Shown: in pieces, positions 1 through 8,912 of the stretch
How the letters are laid out: each line of letters begins with the position of its first letter
Numbering within the stretch: position 1 is the stretch's first letter
From: Sedimentisphaerales bacterium
GTDB taxonomy: Bacteria > Planctomycetota > Phycisphaerae > Sedimentisphaerales > SM23-30
NCBI GenBank assembly: GCA_030634605.1
Contig: DAOWAK010000006.1
Coordinates: 1-13,987, forward strand
Length of the DNA stretch: 13,987 nt
Direction: 5' to 3'
The notes under the pieces: generated by a model
Databases searched by the model: none
Told to the model about the DNA's origin: nothing
Seen by the model: only the letters and a program-made list of their open reading frames with translations
Translations under genes and position numbers: made by a program

Positions 1-34
1 GTTGTTCAGCCGAAGCCGTAAAACGTTTGGGCAT
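1..34 (-). CDS. rpsG: 30S ribosomal protein S7, N-terminal fragment (cut by window edge)
   Basis: Only the first 11 complete codons are inside the window. They read MPKRFTASAEQ from an ATG at 34-32 and continue past position 1. S7 is the primary binding protein of the 3' major domain of 16S rRNA and nucleates assembly of the small-subunit head. The identification rests on position directly after rpsL, as in the str operon (rpsL-rpsG-fusA-tuf), and on resemblance to S7 starts known from Planctomycetota. A consensus Shine-Dalgarno GGAGG (50-46) lies 11 nt upstream of the ATG. It sits partly in a small hairpin, listed separately. In E. coli S7 represses its own operon at this intercistronic site; whether that holds here is unknown. 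Too little protein is visible to judge anything beyond the start. Confidence 0.82.
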   Translation of the reverse strand, partial: MPKRFTASAEQ

Positions 35-41
35 TGATCCC

Positions 42-62
42 GGAACCTCCGTATTGGGTCCC
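42..62 (-). promoter_or_regulatory. Hairpin overlapping the rpsG ribosome binding site
   Basis: Within the 71-nt rpsL-rpsG gap the RNA can form GGGACC / GGUUCC, six pairs including one G-U, closing a 9-nt loop (arms 57-62 and 42-47). The GGAGG Shine-Dalgarno of rpsG (50-46) has three bases in the loop and two in the 3' arm, so folding would partly mask it. This is the position where E. coli S7 binds to repress and couple rpsL-rpsG translation. The fold is seen in the sequence; the regulatory role is inferred. Confidence 0.4.
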
Positions 63-105
63 CGACTGGCGGAAACCACATATTATTCTCAATTTCTAGA
101 ATTTA

Positions 106-477
106 CTATTTTGGTGCACGTGCGCCATATTTACTACGGGCCTGCTTACGATTAGCAACGCCAAGCGTATCCAGAACACCGCGAACGATGTGATACCTAA
201 CACCAGGCAAGTCACGAACCCTGCCGCCGCGAACCAGCACAATGCTGTGTTCCTGCAGGTTATGGTCGATACCGGGAATGTACGCGGTAACTTCCTTGCC
301 GTTACTCAGACGAACACGAGCCACCTTTCGAAGTGCCGAGTTGGGCTTCTTGGGTGTCTGGGTTCTAACCTGCAGACATACGCCGCGTCTTTGAGGACAG
401 CGGTCAAGGTCCGGGGTGCGGGTTTTATTCCGCGACTTTTTCCGGCCCTGTTTTACCAGTTGGTTGATAGTCGGCAT
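106..477 (-). CDS. rpsL: 30S ribosomal protein S12
   Basis: A complete 123-residue S12, the normal bacterial length. S12 sits at the 30S decoding centre and influences tRNA selection and translational accuracy. Its hallmark stretches are present: CPQRRGVC (27-34), TPKKPNSALRKV (41-52) with Lys43 and Lys44, HNLQEHS (72-78), and RGGRVRDLPGVRYH (83-96) with Asp89, the residue beta-methylthiolated by RimO in many bacteria. Residue 88 is Arg where E. coli has Lys. The equivalent K88R change is a known streptomycin-resistance allele in other bacteria. The ATG at 477 has a GGAGA ribosome binding site 6-7 nt upstream. The gene lies 138 nt downstream of rpoC with its own promoter candidate (599-627), and 71 nt upstream of rpsG. 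Confidence 0.98.
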   Translation of the reverse strand: MPTINQLVKQGRKKSRNKTRTPDLDRCPQRRGVCLQVRTQTPKKPNSALRKVARVRLSNGKEVTAYIPGIDHNLQEHSIVLVRGGRVRDLPGVRYHIVRGVLDTLGVANRKQARSKYGARAPK

Positions 478-598
478 TTAATTCTCCAAAAATTCTTCGC
501 CCCAAAAACCGCGTTTTCAGTACGCTAAACGGCCTTTTTTCGAAATCTCAACGCGTTTTGCCTAGGACAATAAATACATTTTCTCGCTAAAGGAAGGT

Positions 599-627
599 AT
601 TGTAACTAATTAACTTTACTGTGTCAA
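599..627 (-). promoter_or_regulatory. Sigma70-type promoter for rpsL-rpsG, overlapping the 3' end of rpoC
   Basis: Read on the minus strand, TTGACA (627-622, perfect -35) is followed after exactly 17 nt by TACAAT (604-599, five of six matches to the -10). The -35 is formed by the Leu and Thr codons next to the rpoC C-terminus (LTQ-stop), and the spacer contains the stop codon. Transcription would start near 591-593, giving rpsL a leader of about 115 nt. The following gap (478-598) shows no convincing rho-independent terminator, so read-through from rpoBC is also possible. Two near-consensus hexamers at ideal spacing, at a logical operon boundary, make this a good candidate. It has not been demonstrated experimentally. 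Confidence 0.68.
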
Positions 628-3600
628 CCCCAGAGCTTCCTTAATTGCAGCTTCTGCGGCGGCCTCATCAGCCTGACGCTGTTCGAATTCATCGGTAACC
701 AGCTCCGGCGGCTTAGGCGGCTCGGCCAGGTGCTTGACCTTGATGTCCAGATAGGGCTTAAAAGCGGTCCCGGCAGGAATCAGATGGCCTAAAATAACAT
801 TTTCCTTCAATCCCATCAGCCGATCTTCCTTGCCGGATATGCTGGCTTCGGTGAGAACCCGGGTCGTTTCCTGGAAACTGGCAGCGGAAACGAAGCTTTC
901 AGACTGCAGAGCAGCCTTGGTGATACCCAACAACTGTGTAGTCGCCGTTGCCGGGCGGCACTTATCGCCAACCGCAGGATCGCCGCCAATTGACAAAATC
1001 GGCTCATTAATCCGCTCAAGCTCTTCTTTGGTGCTAACCGTCCCGACCACCAAGTCCGAATCGCCGGAATCAGACACCTTAAGACTGTTGCCCAACTGGT
1101 CATTCACAGAACGGAACTTGAATTTATCAAGAATCTCACCCGGCAGCACCGGAGCATCGCCGGGATTTTCAACGTTAACCTTTCGCAGCATCTGGGTGAT
1201 GATAATCTCAACGTGCTTGTCGTTAATTTTCACGTTCTGAGCACGATAAACGTTCTGAATTTCAACCAGCAGATAATGCTGCAAAGCTTCTTCACCTCTA
1301 ATGCGAAGAATGTCGTGCGGCACCAGAGGCCCATCCGTCAACGATTCGCCCGCCTCGACAAAGTCCCCCGTATGAACGTTCAGGTGTTTGTCGTGCGGAA
1401 CATGGTGTTCAACTTCCAAACCGGATTCGCTCCGAACGATGATGGTCATCTTACCGCGCCGCTTGTCGCTACGCAACTCGACCCGACCGGAAATCTCCGC
1501 CATAGCAGCCGGTTCCTTAGGTTTACGAGCTTCAAATACCTCGGTAACACGCGGCAGACCACCGGTAATATCCTGGGTACCGGTAATTGCCCGAGGCTGC
1601 TGAGCCAACAAAGCACCGGCACAAATTTCCTGTCCCTCTTCAACTTCGATACGGGCCTTGGCCGGAAGATAGTGGAAGTCAAGAATGTTGCCCTCGGCGT
1701 CTTCGATGACCACCCGCGGGTGCTTGACACCTTTGTGCTCAATAACCACCGGCCTAAGATCACGGCCCTGAGCGTCAGCTTCGGTCCGGATAGTCTCACC
1801 TTCTTCAATATCCTGGAACCGAACAATACCGGAAACTTCAGACAAAATCGGAACACGGTGCGGGTCCCACTCAAACAACGGCGTACCGGATTTAACGTCC
1901 TGCCCCTCCTTGGTCAAAATGGTTGACCCGTAAGGTGCACGATATCTCTCCAGTTCACGTCCCTTTTCATCCAAAAGAATAACTTCACCGTTTCTCTTGA
2001 GCGAAACCGTTCTGTTTTCTCCATCTTCCAGCGTCACATCGACCGCATTCAGGTCAGAGTATTTAACGGTTCCGTCAACGGTAGCACACGTCTGGTGTTC
2101 CATAACCGCACGCTCAGCGATACCACCGGTATGGAACGTACGCATGGTCAACTGAGTACCCGGCTCGCCAATCGACTGAGCGGCAATAATTCCAACCGCC
2201 AAACCCTGCTCCACCAACCGACCGGTGCTCAGGTCAACACCATAACACTTGGCACAAATCCCCAGCGGACTTTCACAGGTCATCGGTCCTCTGACCCGGA
2301 TGGTATCCAGACCGAGCTCTTCGATCTTGGTCGCGATTGCCGGGGTAATAATGTCATTTTCGGAAACGATAATTTCGTCCGTAATGGGATTTCGGATAGT
2401 GTCCCGGGCGGCTCGGCCGATGATCATTTCCCGCAGCGGAATTGAAACCTGCTCGCCCTTATAAATTGCACTCTTGCTGACACCCTGAAGCGTGCCGCAA
2501 TCATGTTCGTTGATAATCACGTTCTGGCTGACGTCGGTCAATTTACGTGTTAGATATCCACTGTCAGCCGTTTTCAACGCCGTGTCAGCCAGCCCCTTAC
2601 GCGCACCGTGAGTTGAACTGAAATATTCAAGAACGTTCAGCCCTTCACGGAAGTTAGCTTTAATGGGCGTTTCGATAATTTCACCCGAAGGTTTCGCCAT
2701 CAGGGCCCGCATGCCGCACAACTGCTGAATCTGATCCACCTTACCCCGTGCACCCGATTCGGTCATCACAAACACCGGATTCAGGTAGGGTTTATCGTCC
2801 CGGGTGTCGTTCTCCAGTTCCTTCATCATTTCACTGGTTACTTCAACACGGGCATGTGTCCAGGCATCGATAATCTGATTGTATCGTTCACCATCGGTAA
2901 GCGCCCCGACCCTAAAGTTCTTTTCAATCCGATCAACCCGCTTCTGGGTCTTGTCAATAATCTCCTGTTTGCGGCTCGGAATCCGTAAATCCGTAACACT
3001 AATAGACAGACCAGCCAAAGTAGCCTGACGAAAACCCAGCTCCTTAATATTATCGAGCAGATCGATAGTAGCACTACGACCGGCAAACTGGAAACAGTCG
3101 CTAATTACCCTCGAAAGACCTTTAGAGCCCTGAGGAAAATTATAATAAGGCATTTTCTGAACCAGAATATCATTGAATATGCAGCGACCAACCGTCGTTT
3201 CAACAATAGTACCATATTCACTGAATTTATCATTGCCATCTACCGCCCGCTTGTCCTTGGGCAGACGAACCTTAATCAGGGCATGGATGTTAATCTTTTT
3301 ATGGCTGTAGGCCATTATCGCTTCGTAAGGACTGCAGAACTGCATCCCCTGACCCTTCTGGTCCGGCTGTGCCAGGGTAATATAGAAGTTACCCAGCACG
3401 ATGTCCTGCGAAGGCGACATAATCGGAGAGCCGTTCGCCGGCGAGAAAATATTATTGGTGGAAAGCATCAGCACATGGGCCTCAGCCTGGGCTTCAACAC
3501 TCAAGGGTAGATGCACCGCCATCTGGTCACCATCGAAGTCAGCGTTAAAGCCGCGACATACCAGTGGGTGAATTTTAAGGGCATTGCCTTCAATAAGCAC

Positions 3601-4902
3601 CGGCTCAAATGCCTGAATCCCCATTCGGTGCAGGGTTGGTGCACGGTTGAGCAGCACCGGATGTTCGCGAATTACGTCTTCCAGCACATCCCAGACAATC
3701 TCTTCGCGCCGCTCGAGCATCTTCTTGGCGCTCTTGATCGTATCGGCCAGGCCCCTGTCCTTGAGCTGCCGAATAATAAACGGCTGATAAAGTTCCAAAG
3801 CAATCCGCTTCGGCAAACCGCACTGGTAAAGTTTCAACTCCGGACCGATCACAATTACCGATCGAGCGGAATAATCAACACGCTTACCTAGCAGGTTCTC
3901 ACGGAACCGACCCTGCTTACCCTTAATCATGTCGGTAAGACTCTTCAATGGACGGTTGCTGGAACCGAGCACCGGACGACGGCAGCGGCCGTTATCAAAC
4001 AGTGCGTCAACCGCCTGCTGCAACATTCGTTTTTCGTTACGGATGATGACTTCTGGCGCATTGAGGTCCACCAGTTTTTTCAGCCGGTTGTTACGATTAA
4101 TTATCCGACGGTAAAGATCGTTCAGATCGCTCGTGGCAAAATTACCACTTTCCAGCAATACCAGCGGCCGCAGATCCGGAGGAATAACCGGTATAACATC
4201 AAAAATCATCCATTCCGGTTTGTTGCCGCTTTGTCGCAGGGACTCAATAATTTTTAAACGTTTGCTGATATCACGCGTTTTCTGTTGGCTGTTGGTCTTG
4301 GCCAGATCATCACGCAGCTCGGCAATCACCTGTTCCATATCCATTTCCGTCAACAGCGTCCGAACCGCCCCGGCTCCCATATCCGCCTGAAAAGTATCCC
4401 CATATTTTTCCTGTGCACGACGATAATCTTCTTCCGAAAGCAATTCCCGCATCTTCAAGGGGGTCTCACCCGGATCGGTCACCACATAATCCTGGAAATA
4501 AACCACCTTTTCCAGGTCAGAGGTTTTCATGCTCAAAATATTCGCCAAACGCGAAGGCATCGCTTTGAAAAACCAGATGTGCACAACCGGCGCCGCCAGG
4601 TTGATATGCCCCATACGTTTCCGGCGAACTCGGCTATGCGTCACCTTCACGCCACAGCGGTCACAAATAATACCTTTGAACTTGGTACCTTTGTACTTAC
4701 CACAGGCACATTCCCAGTCCCTCTCCGGACCAAAAATTCGTTCACAGAACAAACCATCCTTTTCCGGACGATAGGTTCGGTAGTTAATGGTCTCTGGCTT
4801 GCGTACTTCGCCAAATGACCAACTGCGTATATCGTTCGGACTGGCCAAGCCAATCTTCACAGAACCATAATCATTGATACGGTCGTAAATCGACTCTATC
4901 AT
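616..4902 (-). CDS. rpoC: DNA-directed RNA polymerase subunit beta'
   Basis: A complete 1428-residue beta' subunit (E. coli 1407), which forms the active centre of RNA polymerase with beta. The N-terminal zinc ribbon has Cys65, Cys67, Cys80 and Cys83. The catalytic NADFDGD loop is at 453-459, with the three Mg-binding aspartates D455, D457 and D459. The second zinc site has Cys802, Cys876, Cys883 and Cys886. The bridge-helix/trigger-loop region includes GEPGTQLTMRTFHTGG (912-927). About 180 residues separate this from GGLPRVTEVFEARKPKEPA (1113-1131), which corresponds to the SI3 insertion seen in proteobacterial-type enzymes. The C-terminus ends in an Ala/Glu-rich helix (about 1407-1422). The ATG at 4902 is preceded by GGAGTG directly after the rpoB stop, with a 14-nt gap, so rpoB and rpoC are clearly co-transcribed and probably translationally coupled. 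The last codons double as a promoter -35 for rpsL. Confidence 0.99.
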   Translation of the reverse strand: MIESIYDRINDYGSVKIGLASPNDIRSWSFGEVRKPETINYRTYRPEKDGLFCERIFGPERDWECACGKYKGTKFKGIICDRCGVKVTHSRVRRKRMGHINLAAPVVHIWFFKAMPSRLANILSMKTSDLEKVVYFQDYVVTDPGETPLKMRELLSEEDYRRAQEKYGDTFQADMGAGAVRTLLTEMDMEQVIAELRDDLAKTNSQQKTRDISKRLKIIESLRQSGNKPEWMIFDVIPVIPPDLRPLVLLESGNFATSDLNDLYRRIINRNNRLKKLVDLNAPEVIIRNEKRMLQQAVDALFDNGRCRRPVLGSSNRPLKSLTDMIKGKQGRFRENLLGKRVDYSARSVIVIGPELKLYQCGLPKRIALELYQPFIIRQLKDRGLADTIKSAKKMLERREEIVWDVLEDVIREHPVLLNRAPTLHRMGIQAFEPVLIEGNALKIHPLVCRGFNADFDGDQMAVHLPLSVEAQAEAHVLMLSTNNIFSPANGSPIMSPSQDIVLGNFYITLAQPDQKGQGMQFCSPYEAIMAYSHKKINIHALIKVRLPKDKRAVDGNDKFSEYGTIVETTVGRCIFNDILVQKMPYYNFPQGSKGLSRVISDCFQFAGRSATIDLLDNIKELGFRQATLAGLSISVTDLRIPSRKQEIIDKTQKRVDRIEKNFRVGALTDGERYNQIIDAWTHARVEVTSEMMKELENDTRDDKPYLNPVFVMTESGARGKVDQIQQLCGMRALMAKPSGEIIETPIKANFREGLNVLEYFSSTHGARKGLADTALKTADSGYLTRKLTDVSQNVIINEHDCGTLQGVSKSAIYKGEQVSIPLREMIIGRAARDTIRNPITDEIIVSENDIITPAIATKIEELGLDTIRVRGPMTCESPLGICAKCYGVDLSTGRLVEQGLAVGIIAAQSIGEPGTQLTMRTFHTGGIAERAVMEHQTCATVDGTVKYSDLNAVDVTLEDGENRTVSLKRNGEVILLDEKGRELERYRAPYGSTILTKEGQDVKSGTPLFEWDPHRVPILSEVSGIVRFQDIEEGETIRTEADAQGRDLRPVVIEHKGVKHPRVVIEDAEGNILDFHYLPAKARIEVEEGQEICAGALLAQQPRAITGTQDITGGLPRVTEVFEARKPKEPAAMAEISGRVELRSDKRRGKMTIIVRSESGLEVEHHVPHDKHLNVHTGDFVEAGESLTDGPLVPHDILRIRGEEALQHYLLVEIQNVYRAQNVKINDKHVEIIITQMLRKVNVENPGDAPVLPGEILDKFKFRSVNDQLGNSLKVSDSGDSDLVVGTVSTKEELERINEPILSIGGDPAVGDKCRPATATTQLLGITKAALQSESFVSAASFQETTRVLTEASISGKEDRLMGLKENVILGHLIPAGTAFKPYLDIKVKHLAEPPKPPELVTDEFEQRQADEAAAEAAIKEALGLTQ

Positions 4903-4916
4903 AACTGGTTCACTCC

Positions 4917-7900
4917 TTAAATGATCCGTTTCTTTTCCAGTTGGATGTTCAAGCCCAGGCCGCGAATCTCATTACACAACACATCGAAGGACACCGGGGT
5001 ACCCGCTTCCAGACAATTCAAACCCTTAACCATCGATTCATAAATCTTCGTTCGGCCTTCGACGTCATCACTTTTTACCGTCAACAACTCCTGCAGAATA
5101 TAAGCCGTCCCGTATGCTTCCAGGCCCCAGACTTCCATTTCACCAAATCGCTGGCCACCTGTGCGGGCTTTACCGCCCAGAGGCTGCTGCGTAATCAGAC
5201 TGTAAGGACCGGTCGCTCGGGCATGAATCTTCTCATCTACCAGATGGTGCAGTTTCATAAGATACATATTTCCCACGGCGACACCTTGATCAAAAGCCTC
5301 TCCGGTTCGACCGTCATATACCGTCAGCTTGCCGCCCATAGGCATCTTCACAAAAATTTCATTAACATCCGGCTCGGCCTTTTCCTGCTCAACCTGGGAT
5401 ATTCTCAGCTCAACTTTCTGGTTGGCCTGTTCGACCGCATCATGAACTTCAGACTCCAGTGCACCGTCAAATACCGGGCTAACCACCTGGAAACCCATTA
5501 TCCCTGCCGCCCAGCCAATATGCGTCTCCAGAATCTGCCCCACGTTCATACGACTGGGAACACCCAGGGGATTCAACAGCACATCCAATGGCGTACCGTC
5601 TTCTAAAAATGGCATGTCCTCTTCCGGAAGAATCCGCGCGATAACACCCTTGTTACCGTGCCGGCCGGCCATCTTGTCACCCACCGACAACCGACGCTTG
5701 GTAGCTATATAAACCTTAACCATCTCCAACACACCCGACGGAAGCTCATCGCCACGCTTCATCTGCTGAAGCTTACGCTGCATCTCTTCCTGGATTTCTT
5801 CGATACGCCCCTGATAGGGATCTGTAATCTCCTGAACGTCTTTACGTTTGGCCGCCGGTTTCACCCAACTGACATCAAACGATTCAATCTGCTCCAGAAT
5901 AATTTCATCCACATCGCTTTTACCCATTTTCTGGCGGGTTGTCGGGTCAACCACTACCAAATCCAGCTTATCGGTAATCGCCCGGGACATCTGCCGGAAC
6001 ACCTCGCACACTTTATGCGACATCTCCTGCTGATATTTCTTCATGTTCTGGCTGTGAACCTTACGCTGATCGTCGCTCATATACATCCGACGCGAAAACC
6101 GCTTGGCATCAATAACCACACCTTCCTGGCCGCTGGGCACTTCCAGGGAATCATTTTTAACATCCTCACCCGCTCGGCCGAAAATCGCATAAAGCAGTTT
6201 TTCTTCCGGCGAAAGTTCACTTTTACTCTTCGGCGAAACTTTACCCACCAGAATATCACCCGACTTGACATATGTACCAACCTGAACCACGCCACCCTCA
6301 TCCAGATTAGCTAACGCCTTCTCGGAAACATTCGGTATGTCACGGGTAAACTCTTCCCGACCCAACTTGGTCTCGCGAATCTCCACATCGTATTCTTCGA
6401 TATGAATGCTGGTATAGGCATCTTCCCTGACCAGCTTTTCGCTGATAAGAATAGCATCCTCAAAATTGTAACCGTCAAACATCATAAATCCAACCAGGAT
6501 GTTCCGGCCCAATGCCAATTCACCCTGACAGGTCGCCGCCCCATCGGCAATTACCTGGCCTTGCTTAACCTTCTGGCCCAGTTCGACAATGATCTTCTGA
6601 TTAAGACAGGTACGTTCGTTAAGGCCGACATATTTTCGCAACACATATTCGTCCGCCTCATTAATCACAATTCGCTGAGCATCAACATAAGTAACCTCGC
6701 CGCTCTGGCGGGCGATTACCACCATACTGCTGTTCTCGGCAACCACCTTCTCAACACCGGTCGCCACAATCGGCGGCTCAGTCCGCATTAATGGCACTGC
6801 CTGGCGTTGCATATTCGACCCCATCAATGCCCGGTTGGCATCGTCATGCTCCAAAAACGGAATCAACGCCGCTGAAACACCCACCGTCTGTTTCGATGCT
6901 ATATCGACATATTCAATTTCTGCAGAATCAACCTGTGCCAGATCACCTTCAACCCGGCCCAGAACCATACCCTTCCTCATCGTCTTGCCATCGGTCTCCA
7001 GCACATCCACCGGAGCCAGTACAGCGTCGATTTCCTGATCGGCACGCAAATTCTCAATGCCTACAACTTTCCCATTCTCAATCTTTCGATAAGGAGTAGC
7101 CAAAAAACCATACTCATCGACATCAGCGTAAATACTCAACGAGGAAATCAGACCGATGTTGGTTCCTTCCGGCGTTTCGATCGGGCAGATTCTGCCATAG
7201 TGGCTGATGTGAACATCACGCACTTCAAAACCAGCACGTTTCCTGTTCAAGCCACCCGGCCCCAAAGCCGACAGACGACGTTCGTGGGTCAACTGACTAA
7301 GTGGATTGGTCTGATCGACCACCTGAGAAAGCTCACCTCGACCAAAGAAAAAGTCGATGCTGCTCGATATACTTTTGCTGTTGACCAGCTCGGCAATTCG
7401 TGCCAACTGATCAGGATCTTTCATACTCATTCTTTCCTGTACAGCACGACGAAGTTTCAGGAAACCCTTCCGCAATTCATCGACCGCCAACTCATCGACA
7501 GTTCTCAACCGTCGGTTGCCCAGATGGTCGATGTCATCGATTTCCCCTTCGCCATTACGCAATGCCAGCAGATACTTCATCGAATTGAGGAAATCTTCCG
7601 GACGCAACGTCATTTCCTTTTCGCTGATGTCCTGACCAAATTTGCGATTCAGGCGGAAACGCCCCACCCGCCCCAAACGATAGCGGTTGGTATCGTAAAA
7701 CTTCTCTTTGAAAAGCACTTTCGCTTTTTCAATCTGGGCCGGATTACCCGGACGCAATCGGGAATATATCCGCAAAACCGCCTGCTCGTAATCCTCACAG
7801 GGATCCTCCGCCAGCGAATTCATTATTATCGGGTCGCGAAGTTTTTCCACAACCTCAATTTTCTTCAACGTGGACTGTTGAATAACCGACAGCGCTTCAC

Positions 7901-8657
7901 CAAGCTGACAGCCGGCCTTAACCAAAACCTCGCCCGTCTCCTTATCAATAATCGGACCAACCGCCCACATTTCTGGTTTTAAGTTATTCAACGCTACTTT
8001 TTTGGTATTGTGGAACTGGCGAATAATTTCCGCCGTCGTGCCGAATTTCTCAGCCATGGCCCGCAGGAATATCGTCGCACTGATCTTGGACGACTGATCG
8101 ATGCGAACCACCATGACATCTTTCTTGGTAACGTTAATCTCAATCCAGCTGCCCCGCTCAGGGATCACCCGGCAACCATGAAGCGGACGGTCCGTCTCCT
8201 GAGACTCAATAACAAAATCCACGCCCGGACTACGGTGCAGTTGATTAACGATTACCCTCTCGGCACCGTTAATGATAAACTCGCCGCCACCAATCATCAG
8301 CGGCAGTTCACCCAGATACACACTGTCCTCCATGATCTCTTCTTTACCCTTACGGAGAAGACGACAGCGTATCCGGAACGGCACACCATAGGTCAGTCGC
8401 AACTGACGGCATTCATCCGGACTATAACGCGGCTTGCCCAACTCATAGCTGAGGTACTCCAAACGGGAGTTCTCATCATAACTGACGATCGGGAATATTT
8501 CACGCAACAACGACTCCAGACCTGCTATCTTACGTTTTCCCGCATCTACATCTCGCTGCAGAAAACGCGCGTAACTCAACATCTGAAGTTTGCTCAAAGC
8601 AGGGATATCTATCGCCTCAGCAATCTTACCGAAATTGCGGGTCTCTTTGAAAAACAT
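4917..8657 (-). CDS. rpoB: DNA-directed RNA polymerase subunit beta
   Basis: A complete 1246-residue beta subunit, shorter than E. coli (1342). The rifampicin-binding cluster spans 441-470, with Gln445, Asp448, Ser454, His458, Ser463 and Leu465 in their usual identities. By those positions the enzyme looks rifampicin-sensitive. Other signatures are CPIETPEGTN (491-500), GYNFEDAI (729-736), GDKMAGRHGNKG (993-1004, the universal beta motif) and the clamp/switch region around GGQRFGEMEVWGLEAYG (1167-1183). A charged coiled segment at about 935-975, just before the GDKMAGRHG motif, is a common lineage-specific insertion site. The ATG at 8657 has a good ribosome binding site, AAGAGGT, 7 nt upstream. 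It is separated from rplL by a structured 268-nt gap and from rpoC by 14 nt. Confidence 0.99.
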   Translation of the reverse strand: MFFKETRNFGKIAEAIDIPALSKLQMLSYARFLQRDVDAGKRKIAGLESLLREIFPIVSYDENSRLEYLSYELGKPRYSPDECRQLRLTYGVPFRIRCRLLRKGKEEIMEDSVYLGELPLMIGGGEFIINGAERVIVNQLHRSPGVDFVIESQETDRPLHGCRVIPERGSWIEINVTKKDVMVVRIDQSSKISATIFLRAMAEKFGTTAEIIRQFHNTKKVALNNLKPEMWAVGPIIDKETGEVLVKAGCQLGEALSVIQQSTLKKIEVVEKLRDPIIMNSLAEDPCEDYEQAVLRIYSRLRPGNPAQIEKAKVLFKEKFYDTNRYRLGRVGRFRLNRKFGQDISEKEMTLRPEDFLNSMKYLLALRNGEGEIDDIDHLGNRRLRTVDELAVDELRKGFLKLRRAVQERMSMKDPDQLARIAELVNSKSISSSIDFFFGRGELSQVVDQTNPLSQLTHERRLSALGPGGLNRKRAGFEVRDVHISHYGRICPIETPEGTNIGLISSLSIYADVDEYGFLATPYRKIENGKVVGIENLRADQEIDAVLAPVDVLETDGKTMRKGMVLGRVEGDLAQVDSAEIEYVDIASKQTVGVSAALIPFLEHDDANRALMGSNMQRQAVPLMRTEPPIVATGVEKVVAENSSMVVIARQSGEVTYVDAQRIVINEADEYVLRKYVGLNERTCLNQKIIVELGQKVKQGQVIADGAATCQGELALGRNILVGFMMFDGYNFEDAILISEKLVREDAYTSIHIEEYDVEIRETKLGREEFTRDIPNVSEKALANLDEGGVVQVGTYVKSGDILVGKVSPKSKSELSPEEKLLYAIFGRAGEDVKNDSLEVPSGQEGVVIDAKRFSRRMYMSDDQRKVHSQNMKKYQQEMSHKVCEVFRQMSRAITDKLDLVVVDPTTRQKMGKSDVDEIILEQIESFDVSWVKPAAKRKDVQEITDPYQGRIEEIQEEMQRKLQQMKRGDELPSGVLEMVKVYIATKRRLSVGDKMAGRHGNKGVIARILPEEDMPFLEDGTPLDVLLNPLGVPSRMNVGQILETHIGWAAGIMGFQVVSPVFDGALESEVHDAVEQANQKVELRISQVEQEKAEPDVNEIFVKMPMGGKLTVYDGRTGEAFDQGVAVGNMYLMKLHHLVDEKIHARATGPYSLITQQPLGGKARTGGQRFGEMEVWGLEAYGTAYILQELLTVKSDDVEGRTKIYESMVKGLNCLEAGTPVSFDVLCNEIRGLGLNIQLEKKRII

Positions 8658-8744
8658 ATAGGTTACCTCTTCGTGTCAGAAGGTTCATGCTGCCGACCAT
8701 CGACAACATATCCAGCAATCTAAAGAGCCCAAATAATTTTTAAA

Positions 8745-8790
8745 CGCTTAAGAAAATTGGTATAACTCGCACAATTATTCTCTTTAAGCG
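8745..8790 (-). promoter_or_regulatory. Long AU-rich hairpin upstream of rpoB (attenuator or processing candidate)
   Basis: In the rplL-rpoB gap the arms at 8777-8790 and 8745-8757 pair over about 13 positions. There are seven perfect pairs at the base (CGCUUAA/UUAAGCG), a one-base bulge, and six more pairs including a G-U, with a 19-nt loop. The RNA just past the stem is UUUAAAAAUUAUUU, U-rich but interrupted, so this resembles a weak terminator or attenuator more than a strong one. E. coli has a partial terminator and an RNase III site in the same gap. Pairing is seen in the sequence; function is inferred. Confidence 0.45.
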
Positions 8791-8841
8791 CTGCTCGCTC
8801 CAGCTCACCAAAATAATCCAAATGTATGGAAATCTGTAATC

Positions 8842-8891
8842 TTTGGCAGAACGGGCGATAAAGGCCGGCGTCTCGATACGGCTCTGCCAAA
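8842..8891 (-). promoter_or_regulatory. Nine-pair hairpin in the rplL-rpoB gap
   Basis: Arms TTTGGCAGA (8891-8883 on the minus strand) and TCTGCCAAA (8850-8842) are perfectly complementary over nine pairs. They enclose 32 nt that contain a further GCCG/CGGC inner pairing. There is no U-run directly after it, so it is not a simple terminator. An extended stem at this place is what an RNase III-type processing site or an mRNA stability element would look like. It lies 35 nt after the rplL stop and follows a smaller hairpin at 8899-8912. Confidence 0.45.
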
Positions 8892-8898
8892 AGCCGGT

Positions 8899-8912
8899 CC
8901 AGCGTAAGCTGG
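8899..8912 (-). promoter_or_regulatory. Short perfect hairpin just after the rplL stop
   Basis: CCAGC-TTAC-GCTGG on the minus strand gives five perfect pairs with a four-base loop, 13 nt past the rplL stop codon. A similar 5-pair hairpin with the same TTAC loop follows the rplK stop at 10972-10985. Such post-stop hairpins often mark mRNA 3' ends or barriers to exonucleases. No U-tract follows, so termination is unlikely. Confidence 0.35.

Noticed and set aside
546..551. A second TTGAGA in the rpoC-rpsL gap
   Set aside because: At 16-18 nt spacing there is no acceptable -10 hexamer, unlike the TTGACA/TACAAT pair at 599-627.
1213..1926. Plus-strand 237-codon open frame opposite rpoC
   Set aside because: Antisense shadow of the SI3 region of beta'; no independent support.
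7200..7982. Long plus-strand open frames opposite rpoB (260 codons here, others at 8010-8723 and 4941-5606)
   Set aside because: Antisense shadows of a highly conserved gene with no domain signatures and implausible composition.
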